Assembly (NCBI GenBank): GCA_001805965.1
Contig: MHHG01000032.1
Location: 1 to 56,189 of the forward strand
Direction: 5' to 3'
DNA: 56,189 nucleotides
Source: Omnitrophica WOR_2 bacterium RIFOXYA2_FULL_38_17
GTDB lineage: Bacteria > Omnitrophota > Gorgyraeia > Zapsychrales > Zapsychraceae
A program made the translations under genes and the position numbers. This document shows, one piece after another, positions 35,176 through 43,644 of the stretch. Every line of letters starts with the position of its first letter. Within the stretch, counting starts at the first letter, position 1. Under the pieces are notes generated by a model. It searched no databases. It was not told where the DNA came from and saw only the letters and a program-made list of their open reading frames with translations.

Positions 35176-35586
35176 ATGCAAACAAACAAAAATACTGGTT
35201 ATTCCTCAGTCGAAATAATTGTCATAATAATTATCATAGGTATCTCAGCGGCTTTTGTCATCCCAAATTATTCAAAAGCAAAAGAAATAGCAAAAGAGAG
35301 AAATGCTAATCTTAATCTTGTCGCAATACATTCTGCTTGTTTAATATATCAATCAAAACATTCTAAATTTCCACAAAGTGGAGATATAGAACATATCAAC
35401 AACACGCTAAACTTAACTATCCAAGACAAACACTTTATATACTATTTAGAAAGTAGTGACTATAGCTATATTGCAACGGCTGAGCGTATTGGAAATCTTT
35501 ATAAACTAACAGCTACAGAAGATGCCCTGAACGATAATAACCCAACATGTGTGGACAGACTAAAGAAATGTCCATCAAATTTTTAA
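35176..35586 (+). CDS. Type IV pilin-like protein 1
   Basis: A 136-residue prepilin. The short leader MQTNKNTG is followed by the cleavage region G/YSSVEIIVIIIIIGISAAF with the conserved Glu at +5 and an unusually Ile-rich helix. The globular part is short, has LNLVAIHSACLIYQSKHSKFPQSG and ends with two Cys (NNPTCVDRLKKCPSNF), likely a C-terminal disulfide. No clear ribosome-binding site is seen before the ATG. The next pilin gene begins 24 bp downstream. The two are only partly similar. Confidence 0.8.
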   Translation: MQTNKNTGYSSVEIIVIIIIIGISAAFVIPNYSKAKEIAKERNANLNLVAIHSACLIYQSKHSKFPQSGDIEHINNTLNLTIQDKHFIYYLESSDYSYIATAERIGNLYKLTATEDALNDNNPTCVDRLKKCPSNF

Positions 35587-35609
35587 ATCAAAATTACAGG
35601 AATTTAATA

Positions 35610-36032
35610 ATGATCTCAATAAACTTAATTAATAATAAAGCAAACAAAAAAGCATTTACCCTAGCCGAAATGATAATAGTTGTTATTATTATCGGGATTA
35701 TTACTACATTTGCTTTGCCAAAATTCACTAAATCTATGGAAAAGGAACGAGCTCGAAGACTTGAATCAAATCTAACAATAATTCATTCTGCTCTTGAAAT
35801 ATGGGAGGCGAACGCTCAATCATATCCCGCTAATGGAAGCCAAGATCTTGATTATTTAAACAACAGCCTGAGACTTAACATACTAGATTCTGACTTCAAC
35901 TACACATACACTAACAATGGTTCTTCATACACAGTAGACGCTCAAAAAATAGATAACAGCTACACAATAAGGCTTACAGAAGCGCCCATAGGACCAACCA
36001 ATCCATCGTGTCAACAAGGAACATGCCCTTAA
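35610..36032 (+). CDS. Type IV pilin-like protein 2
   Basis: A 140-residue prepilin starting at the ATG at 35610, which has AGGA upstream. The leader is MISINLINNKANKK, and the processing site is A/FTLAEMIIVVIIIGIITTF; Ala replaces the usual Gly before the cut, a rarer but known variant. The globular domain has LESNLTIIHSALEIWEANAQ and SYPANGSQDLDYLNN, clearly related to the upstream pilin. The C-terminus again ends in a Cys pair (NPSCQQGTCP). The pair probably arose by tandem duplication. The longer frame beginning at 35547 overlaps pilin 1 and is unlikely. Confidence 0.8.
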   Translation: MISINLINNKANKKAFTLAEMIIVVIIIGIITTFALPKFTKSMEKERARRLESNLTIIHSALEIWEANAQSYPANGSQDLDYLNNSLRLNILDSDFNYTYTNNGSSYTVDAQKIDNSYTIRLTEAPIGPTNPSCQQGTCP

Positions 36033-36077
36033 AATAGCTTTTAAACTATAGGAGTTTGCAGTACTCCTTATACATTT

Positions 36078-36107
36078 AAAAAATCCCTGACAAAACCGGG
36101 TTTTCAG
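36078..36107 (-). terminator. Intrinsic terminator after the GYD gene
   Basis: On the minus strand CTGAAAACC and GGTTTTGTCAG form a stem, followed by GGGATTTTTT (36083-36078). It lies immediately past the GYD stop codon, facing the pilin genes. Confidence 0.65.
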
Positions 36108-36111
36108 AAAG

Positions 36112-36396
36112 CTACATCTCCCCAATTATCTTATCAAAATCATCAACATTAACTGCTGGTAATGTTTTAAATGAGATACCTGTTAACAATGACAACCCCA
36201 GAGATGCCTTCATCGCTTTTTCATTGTCAGACAAATCTACTAACATGGCAAGATCATATTCGCCTAGTAGCGCATAAATAGAATGCACTTCGCCATCCAA
36301 CTCCCTTATTAACCCAATCGCTTTGTCCGTTCTGTGGGGATTCATTTCCTTTATTGATTCTGAGGAGTACTTACCAAGCATAAGAAATGATGACAT
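36112..36396 (-). CDS. GYD-domain protein
   Basis: A 94-residue protein that matches the small GYD family: a first strand MSSFLMLGKYSSESI, a helix from about 20 to 33, a central strand with IYALLGEYDLAMLVDL (family core L-G-x-Y-D), a helix and a last strand SFKTLPAVNVDDFDKII. The fold is a ferredoxin-like dimer, related to AsnC ligand-binding domains; the function of the family is not well known. AAAGGAGGG precedes the ATG. The gene is alone between two terminators. Confidence 0.8.
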   Translation of the reverse strand: MSSFLMLGKYSSESIKEMNPHRTDKAIGLIRELDGEVHSIYALLGEYDLAMLVDLSDNEKAMKASLGLSLLTGISFKTLPAVNVDDFDKIIGEM

Positions 36397-36440
36397 GTTT
36401 CCCTCCTTTTCATTAAGGTTTATTATATTCTATTGCAAAA

Positions 36441-36485
36441 TTAAACCCCCTGCAACTTATTTAAATCGCAGAGGGCTTAATTTTT
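36441..36485 (-). terminator. Terminator after class II aldolase
   Basis: On the minus strand TTAAGCCCTCTGC and GCAGGGGGTTTAA form a 13-position stem with a few mismatches and a 14-base loop, followed by TTTTGC. Moderate T-tract. Confidence 0.6.
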
Positions 36486-36530
36486 ATTAATAAATATCTT
36501 TATGTCAAAAGCCTTTGGTTTTTTGTATTT

Positions 36531-37538
36531 TTATGCCTTTCCTGCTGAGCCTAGAACATTTTCATTCTTATGCTTGTACATTTTAATTAATGCATCGCGA
36601 GCTGGACCAAGATATTTTCTTGGATCAAATTCTGCAGGGTTATCCTTAAAATGCTTTCTAATGGCTGCTGTCATCCAAAGACGCCCATCAGAATCAATAT
36701 TGACTTTACACACAGCTGATTGAGTTGCTTTTCTTATCTGCTCTTCAGGGATACCTATTGAATCTTTCAAAGCACCGCCATTTTCATTAATTATCTTTAC
36801 GGCATCTACAGGTACGGACGATGAACCATGTAGAACAATTGGAAATCCCGGTATCTTCTTTTCGATCTGTTCTAAGATATCAAATCTCAAAGCAGGTGGA
36901 ATATAAACACCCTCTTTATTCTTTGTACATTGTTGAGGCTTGAACTTATTAGCGCCATGAGACGTTCCTATTGAAATAGCCAGTGAGTCTACACCTGTTT
37001 TTCCAACAAACTCGACAACCTCTTCAGGCTGTGTATATGTTGAATGTTCAGCGACAACAGCATCTTCAATACCTGCCAAAACACCAAGCTCCCCCTCTAC
37101 AGTTACATCAAACTTATGAGCATACTCAACAACCTTTTTAGTTAATGCAATATTATCTTCGAATGAATGATGTGAGCCATCAATCATGACTGATGAGAAA
37201 CCAGACTCAATACAAGACTTACATAGTTCAAAAGTATCGCCATGGTCAAGATGCAAAGCAATAGGGATTTCTTTCAAACCTTTTTCTGCTGCCATTCTTT
37301 TCATCATTTCAACTGCGCCCTGACCCATGTATTTTAAAAGAGTTTGATCAGCGTACTTGCGAGCCCCGCTTGATACCTGCAAAATTACGGGCGATTGTGT
37401 CTCCAAGCATGCCGTAATAATCGCCTGGATCTGCTCCATATTATTGAAATTGTATGCTGGCACAGCAAACTTCCCATCGACAGCCTTAGCAAACATTTCT
37501 CTTGTATTTGATAAGCCTAAATCCTTGTATGAGGTCAT
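36531..37538 (-). CDS. fba: Class II fructose-bisphosphate aldolase
   Basis: A 335-residue zinc aldolase that cleaves fructose 1,6-bisphosphate to glyceraldehyde 3-phosphate and dihydroxyacetone phosphate. Visible are AVPAYNFNNMEQIQAIITAC, the zinc/catalytic ALHLDHGDTFELCKSCIESG, SVMIDGSHHSFEDNI, VEGELGVLAGIED, the His of SIGTSHGANKF and FPIVLHGSSSVP. AAAAGGAGAACAAG precedes the ATG. Together with gpmI and pyk it shows that lower glycolysis is scattered across the window rather than in one operon. Confidence 0.95.
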   Translation of the reverse strand: MTSYKDLGLSNTREMFAKAVDGKFAVPAYNFNNMEQIQAIITACLETQSPVILQVSSGARKYADQTLLKYMGQGAVEMMKRMAAEKGLKEIPIALHLDHGDTFELCKSCIESGFSSVMIDGSHHSFEDNIALTKKVVEYAHKFDVTVEGELGVLAGIEDAVVAEHSTYTQPEEVVEFVGKTGVDSLAISIGTSHGANKFKPQQCTKNKEGVYIPPALRFDILEQIEKKIPGFPIVLHGSSSVPVDAVKIINENGGALKDSIGIPEEQIRKATQSAVCKVNIDSDGRLWMTAAIRKHFKDNPAEFDPRKYLGPARDALIKMYKHKNENVLGSAGKA

Positions 37539-37582
37539 CTTGTTCTCCTTTTATTCACAATTATTTATTAACAATACTCATC

Positions 37583-38128
37583 TTATTTAGCAACATTATA
37601 TTTATTTAAAAAATAAAGTCCAGCGTAAATTCTAGTTCCTATTAAAAATCCTTTTTTCTCCATTCTCCTTAACCAAGATTCAGCTTTATCTAATTTTACT
37701 TCATGGACAACAATTGATTCCCCTTCGTCACCTCCACCAGCAGAAACCTTTTCAATATCAACAGCCCTAACAAGCGTCAGCATATCAGATGCAGTCCCAC
37801 TTGAAGCTGGACCTTCTAATATCTTGATTATTTTTTTTGCTTTGTAGCCAGTTTCTTCCAGAAGTTCACGCTTTGCTGCAGAAATCAGCGTTTCTTTAGT
37901 TTTTCTTTTAGGACAGTCGTTCATCAAACCTGCAGGAAACTCAATAACTTTTTTACCAACCGGAGGCCTGAACTGCTCAACAAAAATAACCTTTCTATCC
38001 TTTGTTAAAGCCAAAATAACAACAGCACCATCACAATTGACTCTTTCTATATATTCCCAATTACCCTTACTCACAAAACGAATAAACTTTCCTTCTGCAA
38101 GCACTACCTTTTTTGGATTATTTTTCAA
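37583..38128 (-). CDS. Nudix hydrolase, ADP-ribose pyrophosphatase-like
   Basis: A 181-residue Nudix protein. The signature REL-x-EE-x-G is present as AAKRELLEETGY, and upstream EQFRPPVGKKVIEFPAGL resembles ADP-ribose pyrophosphatases (NudF type). The Nudix box is unusual: 11 residues (LMNDCPKRKTK) separate the box Gly from the first conserved Glu, against five in the consensus, a 6-residue insertion. The start codon is TTG at 38128. It lies 19 bp after the exported protein gene upstream. Probable substrates are ADP-ribose or other nucleoside diphosphate derivatives. Confidence 0.85.
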   Translation of the reverse strand: MKNNPKKVVLAEGKFIRFVSKGNWEYIERVNCDGAVVILALTKDRKVIFVEQFRPPVGKKVIEFPAGLMNDCPKRKTKETLISAAKRELLEETGYKAKKIIKILEGPASSGTASDMLTLVRAVDIEKVSAGGGDEGESIVVHEVKLDKAESWLRRMEKKGFLIGTRIYAGLYFLNKYNVAK

Positions 38129-38147
38129 CTTTGCTTTAACCTCTAAA

Positions 38148-38813
38148 CTATTTAATTGACATCTCTACGGACAATACTTCCATCTCACATTCAATATATT
38201 CAATATCTCTTTCACTCATTGCACCAAGATCAACTTCAACTGGATTCCACATACCTTTCTGAAGAACCCCCTTAAAACTAAATTCAGTACCTGTCAATTT
38301 TCCTCTCCATTCTTCAAAAGACTGTCTTCCGCTTTCATTCCATGCCGGGCCCCAAAACAATTTAACCTTAAAATCTTTGTAATCAGCAAAATTGGGATTA
38401 CCGATATTTAAATGTAGCCTAACGCCTCTCTCCAGCTTTGTCAGCTTGCTAACCGATATTAAAAAAACACCCGTATTAGTATCAACTCTTTGAAAACTTT
38501 GGGAATATGGGTCCAGGATAACTTTTTTTCTATCCATTCCTTCAAAGCGCTTTTCAAGGTCATACTGTAAGTTCTTTGAATATCTCTCCAGGCTAACTTC
38601 CAAGCCTTTTGTATATTCCGCGATACTCTTTTGCATATTATCTGAAAAATCTGCTAAGGATGGTTGTATAGTTTCAAGGTAGCTCTCTATTGATGAAACT
38701 CTCGCTTCTAGATTATCGATATTTTGCGCAAAAACATTTCCTGCAACAAAACAAATAATCGATAGAACCAAAGATGAAACGAAAAAACCATAAATCTTAA
38801 ACTGTTTTTTCAT
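38148..38813 (-). CDS. Exported protein, possibly DUF3251-like
   Basis: A 221-residue protein with a cleavable signal peptide (residues about 1-29, ending NVFAQ). A coiled-coil-like helix follows (NLEARVSSIESYLETIQPSL to about 90), then a beta-rich C-terminal domain with GVFLISVSKLTKLERGVRLH and VKLFWGPAWNES. That domain resembles DUF3251/YajI lipoproteins, but no lipobox Cys is present. The start at 38813 is supported by a run of eight G residues just upstream. Linked to the Nudix gene by 19 bp, without obvious functional sense. Confidence 0.65.
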   Translation of the reverse strand: MKKQFKIYGFFVSSLVLSIICFVAGNVFAQNIDNLEARVSSIESYLETIQPSLADFSDNMQKSIAEYTKGLEVSLERYSKNLQYDLEKRFEGMDRKKVILDPYSQSFQRVDTNTGVFLISVSKLTKLERGVRLHLNIGNPNFADYKDFKVKLFWGPAWNESGRQSFEEWRGKLTGTEFSFKGVLQKGMWNPVEVDLGAMSERDIEYIECEMEVLSVEMSIK

Positions 38814-38837
38814 ATATCCCCCCCCTAACAAAATTAA

Positions 38838-38896
38838 GGACAGATCCCCTTTAATTTAAAACGACCCACAGAATGCTCTATTAAAGAAGTCTGCCC
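38838..38896. repeat. REP-like imperfect inverted repeat A
   Basis: GGACAGATCCCCTTTAAT at 38838-38855 is the imperfect inverse of ATTAAAGAAGTCTGCCC at 38880-38896. The outer ends are close to those of the repeat at 45361-45426. It lies in the 99-bp gap between two minus-strand genes. Confidence 0.55.
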
Positions 38897-38912
38897 TGTT
38901 GCTACGTTAATT

Positions 38913-39524
38913 TTATTTAATTGTCGAACTTTCTGTTTTTTCAGATGCACCAGAAACCAATCCTGCTTCAGAACTACTACCTTTTTCAAGCTTACCAGTG
39001 GGCGTTAAGTTCTTCCCTCTCCATTGATTAACAACAATGACATTCTCAAAAGTAAGCTTTATGTTCCCATAATAATAAATAGATAACTCACCATCTCTAT
39101 CAGTTTCGATATATTCCGTTGGAGCTCCGTAGTCCTTCATAATAGACAATAAAGTAACATAATCCCCAACTATCTCTCCTTTTGAAAGAGCTGCCCTTAA
39201 ATCATCAATATTTTGGTTGTAAGCAGGCTTCTTAAAAGAATCAAGTTCCCAGTTTCTTAAATATTTAAACTTGTCAAAATCAATTTTTATATTGGTATAT
39301 TCATAAGTAAGTCTTTTATCAGTATCTGTAATTGACGCTGCCTCGCCATAATTCCGGCTGATCTCCTTAAGGCGTGTACTTCCAACTTTTATCTTGCCTT
39401 CAAGAACATCGACTTTTAGCCTGGCTACATCTTCTGATGTTGCCAAAACACCCTGTAAAGCTTGCGATGTAGAGACAAAACCCAATAAAAGAGCAACTAC
39501 TAGGAAAAATTTTAGAGATCTCAT
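38913..39524 (-). CDS. Exported hypothetical protein with two similar halves
   Basis: A 203-residue protein. A signal peptide (residues 1-22, MRSLKFFLVVALLLGFVSTSQ) is followed by two similar segments: VGSTRLKEISRNYGEAASIT..TYEYTNIKIDFDKFKYLRNW and YVTLLSIMKDYGAPTEYIET..IYYYGNIKLTFENVIVVNQW. The internal duplication suggests a SmpA/OmlA-like or related small repeat, each unit helix plus three strands. The last 30 residues are Ser/Gly-rich. The start at 39524 has AGGCAGG upstream. No family named with confidence. Confidence 0.65.
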   Translation of the reverse strand: MRSLKFFLVVALLLGFVSTSQALQGVLATSEDVARLKVDVLEGKIKVGSTRLKEISRNYGEAASITDTDKRLTYEYTNIKIDFDKFKYLRNWELDSFKKPAYNQNIDDLRAALSKGEIVGDYVTLLSIMKDYGAPTEYIETDRDGELSIYYYGNIKLTFENVIVVNQWRGKNLTPTGKLEKGSSSEAGLVSGASEKTESSTIK

Positions 39525-39635
39525 TAAAACCTGCCTTTCGCTAGAATACATAGCTAATTATTCTTAATATTAAACAAAAACATTATATCACAATTAAAAA
39601 TAGCGAAACTAAAAAAAGAAAAAAAATCAATCAGC

Positions 39636-41354
39636 TTAACCTTTGAGATTTAATTCTTGTTTTACCATTTCAACCAAAGGCCTGATAGTATTTTCAGAAA
39701 AATCAAATTTTATGCCAGCAGTCTCAAAAAGTTCAGGCAATGGCCGAGATCCACCCAAAGACAATCCCTTTTTGTATCCATCAATAGCTGCATATGGCTC
39801 CTGCTTATATCTTTTCCACAATTGTAATGCCCCAAGCTGAGCAATACCATATTCAATGTAATAAAATGGCACTTCAAATATATGTAGCTGTGCATGCCAC
39901 ATGTTTATATGTTGTTCATCAAGACCACTCCAATCAATCAAATCACAGCCAAAACGCTTTCTAAAACATATCCATGCTTTTTCTCTTTCTGCAACAGTAT
40001 GCCCGGGATTTTCGTATATCCAATGCTGAAAAAGATCGATCAAAGCCACCCAAACCAAAGTTACGATCACATCCTCAAGATGCCTTTTATTTGAGCGAAC
40101 GACATCTTCTTCAGAATAAAACTCTGATAAGTGACCATAAGCTATAAGCTCCATGCTCATTGATGCCACTTCACAAAACTCCATTGGCGCATGCCTATAA
40201 TCGATAATTGCTTCATCCGCACTTAGCATTGAATGAAATGCGTGTCCTCCTTCATGTAAGAGAGTACGGACATCCTGATCAATTCCAACTGCATTCATAA
40301 ATATAAAAGGCCTTCTAGCCTCATCTAAAGTAGACATAAAACCCCCTGGGGCTTTACCCTTACGGCTTTCCAGATCCAAAAGACCTTGTTCGTTCATACT
40401 TATAAATTTCTGGCCAAGGTCAGGATCAATAGCTCTAAAAATACTCTCACATCCTTTTGGCAATTTTTCAATTTCATTAAAAGGTTTCAATGCGTCTTTT
40501 CCGTTTGGGTCCACTGATGTATCCCAAGGCCTCAATTTTAACAACCCCATCTGCTGTCTTCTTTGAGCATAAATTTGGGCAAGTATAGGCACAACATGTT
40601 CTTCGATCACATGATGAAACTTTTTACAATCTTCCGGAACATAATCAAACCTATGCAGCTCCTTGAACCTAAAATCGCAATACCCGTCAAATCCTGCATT
40701 CAAAGCGATCTCTTTTCGCAAAGCTATCATCTCTTCAAATAATTCATTTAGAGCATCTTTGTCATTCAGCCTTCTTTTAGACAATGCCCTCCAAGCAGCT
40801 TCTCTTAAAACCCTGTCAGGCTCTCTTAAATACTTTGCCATTTGGGGAAGCGTCCTCTCGGCGCCCTCGAACTCCACCATCATTGCGCCGATGATTGTTT
40901 GATACTTTTGAGACAGTAACTCAAGTTTTGTTTCCAAAGCAACATTCTCTTTAACAAAGATCTCTTGGTCTGCCCTTATATTCCTAAAATAAACTTTATA
41001 TCTCTCTTGATCCACATCATGCCTTTGGGCCAATTCTAATATCTTTTTATTTAAAACATCTTCTAATGTTTTGATGTTAGGAACAATATTTTCAATAAAA
41101 TCCTTATACTTTTTAGAACACACCTCATCATCAGTCTGACAGGCCATGTTAATATACAGTATCGCACCCTTTTGACTTAACGCAGCAGCTAGCTCAGAAT
41201 ACTTTAGCAGCCATTTTTCAAAATCATCAGTTGAGCATACCTGCTCATCAATTAATTTCCGATAATAAGAAACCACTGTTTCTGTATCTACAAGGTCAGC
41301 ATCCTGCCCAACAAATGCCCGCGGTTTGTAAGAGCTAATTTTATCAAAATTCAT
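39636..41354 (-). CDS. M3-family oligoendopeptidase (PepF-like)
   Basis: A 572-residue zinc metallopeptidase. The catalytic HExxH is HEGGHAFHSML, and the downstream third-ligand Glu lies in APMEFCEVASMSMELIAYGH. The N-terminal helical half and FHVPFYYIEYGIAQLGA-type sequence near 520 (here FEVPFYYIEYGIAQLGALQL) are typical of M3B oligoendopeptidase F proteins, which degrade small peptides in the cytoplasm. No signal peptide is present. The gene stands alone; 84 bp separate it from the exported protein downstream. Confidence 0.92.
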   Translation of the reverse strand: MNFDKISSYKPRAFVGQDADLVDTETVVSYYRKLIDEQVCSTDDFEKWLLKYSELAAALSQKGAILYINMACQTDDEVCSKKYKDFIENIVPNIKTLEDVLNKKILELAQRHDVDQERYKVYFRNIRADQEIFVKENVALETKLELLSQKYQTIIGAMMVEFEGAERTLPQMAKYLREPDRVLREAAWRALSKRRLNDKDALNELFEEMIALRKEIALNAGFDGYCDFRFKELHRFDYVPEDCKKFHHVIEEHVVPILAQIYAQRRQQMGLLKLRPWDTSVDPNGKDALKPFNEIEKLPKGCESIFRAIDPDLGQKFISMNEQGLLDLESRKGKAPGGFMSTLDEARRPFIFMNAVGIDQDVRTLLHEGGHAFHSMLSADEAIIDYRHAPMEFCEVASMSMELIAYGHLSEFYSEEDVVRSNKRHLEDVIVTLVWVALIDLFQHWIYENPGHTVAEREKAWICFRKRFGCDLIDWSGLDEQHINMWHAQLHIFEVPFYYIEYGIAQLGALQLWKRYKQEPYAAIDGYKKGLSLGGSRPLPELFETAGIKFDFSENTIRPLVEMVKQELNLKG

Positions 41355-41492
41355 ATATGTCCCCTAAAATTCATTAAGATGCATAAAACTTTATAAGTTT
41401 TGCACACTATTTTTATTAATTCTACTATGTTAATATCATTTTTGAAGAGAAATATTAAAAAAGCTGAATATCAATACTTATATTTTTTTGGG

Positions 41493-41520
41493 TTGACAAA
41501 TTAAGTTTTTTAAGTATACT
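41493..41520 (+). promoter_or_regulatory. Promoter of rpmB
   Basis: TTGACA (41493-41498) and TATACT (41515-41520) are 16 bp apart, about 60 bp upstream of the rpmB start. Confidence 0.75.
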
Positions 41521-41580
41521 TTAAATCTCAAATCTATTTAATTTGAGCTTGAAATTTAATTTTATTTAGAGGTAAATATA

Positions 41581-41808
41581 ATGTCAAAAATTTGTGGTAT
41601 CTGCGGCAAGGGATCTATTCCCGGCAATAAATATAAAAGACGAGGTCTTGTCAGAAGAAAAGGTGGTGCCGGTTCAAAGATCACTGGTAAAACATTAAGA
41701 AGATTTCTGCCCAATCTTCAGAAAATCAAGATTATTATAAGCGGCACTGTAAGGCGTACAAATGTCTGCACCTGCTGCATACAAAAAGGCAGCATCGTAA
41801 AAGCCTAA
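41581..41808 (+). CDS. rpmB: 50S ribosomal protein L28, four-cysteine form
   Basis: A 75-residue large-subunit protein. The first half has the L28 pattern KICGICGKGSIPGNKYKRRG, and the second RRFLPNLQKIKII. Cys residues occur in two pairs: CGIC near residue 4 and CTCC near residue 62. These fit the zinc-binding C-plus form of L28. AGAGG lies before the ATG. It has its own promoter and terminator and is the only non-pilin plus-strand gene in the window. Confidence 0.93.
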   Translation: MSKICGICGKGSIPGNKYKRRGLVRRKGGAGSKITGKTLRRFLPNLQKIKIIISGTVRRTNVCTCCIQKGSIVKA

Positions 41809-41832
41809 TAATACGCGAAAAATATGATGCAT

Positions 41833-41869
41833 AAAAAAGAACCAATTATTATTTAATTGGTTCTTTTTT
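41833..41869. terminator. Bidirectional terminator between rpmB and recJ
   Basis: AAAAAAGAACCAATTA and TAATTGGTTCTTTTTT form a perfect stem with a 5-base loop. T runs exist on both strands, so it can stop rpmB (plus) and recJ (minus) transcripts. Confidence 0.9.
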
Positions 41870-41882
41870 ATTTGTTTAATAT

Positions 41883-43565
41883 TTACGCTGATTTAATATC
41901 TTTTAAAATCAATTGAATTGTAGGGGCCTTGTTCCAATCATCAATTGATATCTGATAAGCAAGATCTACCCTGTTACCAATCTGTACAATATCTTTAAAT
42001 TTAGACATACCAAAGCCAACTGCTGAAACAGCCACGCTTCCATCAGTTACCCAGAACTTCAAAGTCTCTTTTGCCAAGATTTGAGGGTTGCTCTTAACTA
42101 TCAAATTTCTGCTGCAGAACAAAGGAACTTCATTGCCCTCGCCAAATGGCTCAAGAGTTTGTATCTTTTCCGCAAGGCTTAAGTTCAGATCTGCCAGTTC
42201 AATCTCGCCGTCAATAAATAATGTCGGAGTCAGTTTCTTAATCTCTAAAACCTTATCCGCAACTTCGTTGATCAATGCTCTGAAGCTGTCTATATTATCT
42301 TCCATGATCGTCAAACCAACTGCTCCTTCATGTCCGCCAAAATCTTCAAGACATGAAGAACAATTATCCAGTGCATTATAAAGATGAAATCCTTCAATGG
42401 ATCTTCCTGATGCAGTGCCTACTCCCCCTTCAACTGAAATTACAATTGTAGGCTTGTAATATTTATCTGAGATCTTTGATGCAACAATACCTAAAACTCC
42501 TTTATGCCAGCCTTCTTTACTTAAAACAATAACCTTATGACTTAAAAATTCCTCTTGGGATTCAATAATATCAAAAGCTTCGGCAACAATGTCTTTTTGC
42601 ATTTTTTGACGATCTAAATTGTGCCTATCAAGATCTCTTGCATAAGAAAGCGCACTTTTCTCATCTTCACTTAAAAAAAGATTTAATGATGTATGAGCAG
42701 AGTCCATTCTTCCTGCAGCATTTATCCTTGGGCCTAATACAAAACCTACATGGTATGGGCTAATCTTCTTACCGTTGATCTTGGATATTTCAATAAGCGC
42801 CTTTAACCCTTTATTAGTTGTATTTGCTATCTGCGGCAATCCCCTCTTCACAAATATTCTGTTCTCATCAACTAAAGGGACAACATCTGCAACAGTCCCG
42901 ATAGCGGTCAAATCAAGTACTTCACCGCTTATTTCACCCGTCAATGCTTGCGCTAACTTTGCAACAAGCCCAACTGCAGCTAAATCTCTAAAAGGATAAG
43001 CACATTCTTCCTGTTTTGGGTCAATTACTGCATAAGCATCAGGCCGCCTGCCGCCGCTGGGTTCGTGATGATCAATGATAATTATTTCTAATCCCATTTT
43101 ATTTAATTCATCTACCTCATCAAATGCAGTGATACCACAATCAACCGTAATAATAAGATTAACACCGTCCTCAAGAGCCTGCTCTCCGATATCATGGCTC
43201 AAACCATAACCATCATCCATCCTGTGAGGAATATGATTACTGACAGTTATCCCCATCTTTTTAAGAATATTGTGCAGTATCGCAGATGATGTCACCCCAT
43301 CAACATCGTAATCACCATAGATCAAAACCTTGTCATTTTGCTCTTTAGCAAGCATTATCCTATCAACAGCCTTTTTCATATCCTTTAAAAGAAAAGGGTC
43401 ATGAAGGTCCTTCATCTCAGCAGATATAAAATGCTCTGCCTTTTCAGTATCTTCAATGCCCCTATTAACAAGGATCTGAGAAATAATTGCAGGAACATTA
43501 AGTTCACGGCTTAATTTTTCCTGTACTGCCCGGCTTGTTTCTCTAATTATCCAATTCTTAGACAT
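41883..43565 (-). CDS. recJ: Single-stranded-DNA exonuclease RecJ
   Basis: A 560-residue DHH-family nuclease that degrades single-stranded DNA 5-prime to 3-prime in recombination and repair. Motifs are LIYGDYDVDGVTSSAIL (motif I), ITVDCGITAFDEVDEL, the name-giving DHH in IIIDHHEPSGGRRPDAYA, and the DHHA1 domain with GRSIEGFHLYNAL and FGGHEGAVGLTI. A C-terminal OB fold follows. It is the last gene of the rsfS-argS-recJ group, before a strong bidirectional terminator. argS ends 79 bp upstream. Confidence 0.95.
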   Translation of the reverse strand: MSKNWIIRETSRAVQEKLSRELNVPAIISQILVNRGIEDTEKAEHFISAEMKDLHDPFLLKDMKKAVDRIMLAKEQNDKVLIYGDYDVDGVTSSAILHNILKKMGITVSNHIPHRMDDGYGLSHDIGEQALEDGVNLIITVDCGITAFDEVDELNKMGLEIIIIDHHEPSGGRRPDAYAVIDPKQEECAYPFRDLAAVGLVAKLAQALTGEISGEVLDLTAIGTVADVVPLVDENRIFVKRGLPQIANTTNKGLKALIEISKINGKKISPYHVGFVLGPRINAAGRMDSAHTSLNLFLSEDEKSALSYARDLDRHNLDRQKMQKDIVAEAFDIIESQEEFLSHKVIVLSKEGWHKGVLGIVASKISDKYYKPTIVISVEGGVGTASGRSIEGFHLYNALDNCSSCLEDFGGHEGAVGLTIMEDNIDSFRALINEVADKVLEIKKLTPTLFIDGEIELADLNLSLAEKIQTLEPFGEGNEVPLFCSRNLIVKSNPQILAKETLKFWVTDGSVAVSAVGFGMSKFKDIVQIGNRVDLAYQISIDDWNKAPTIQLILKDIKSA

Positions 43566-43644
43566 ATCAATTTGTTTTTAAATTAACGGGAACAGTGCTG
43601 CAATCATGTCTCCCGAGATCTTATACTTGAGGTTTTTAAAAACA

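Noticed and set aside
36040..36072. Hairpin ATAGGAGT/ACTCCTTAT just after the pilin genes as a plus-strand terminator
   Set aside because: The stem is short and is not followed by a T run.
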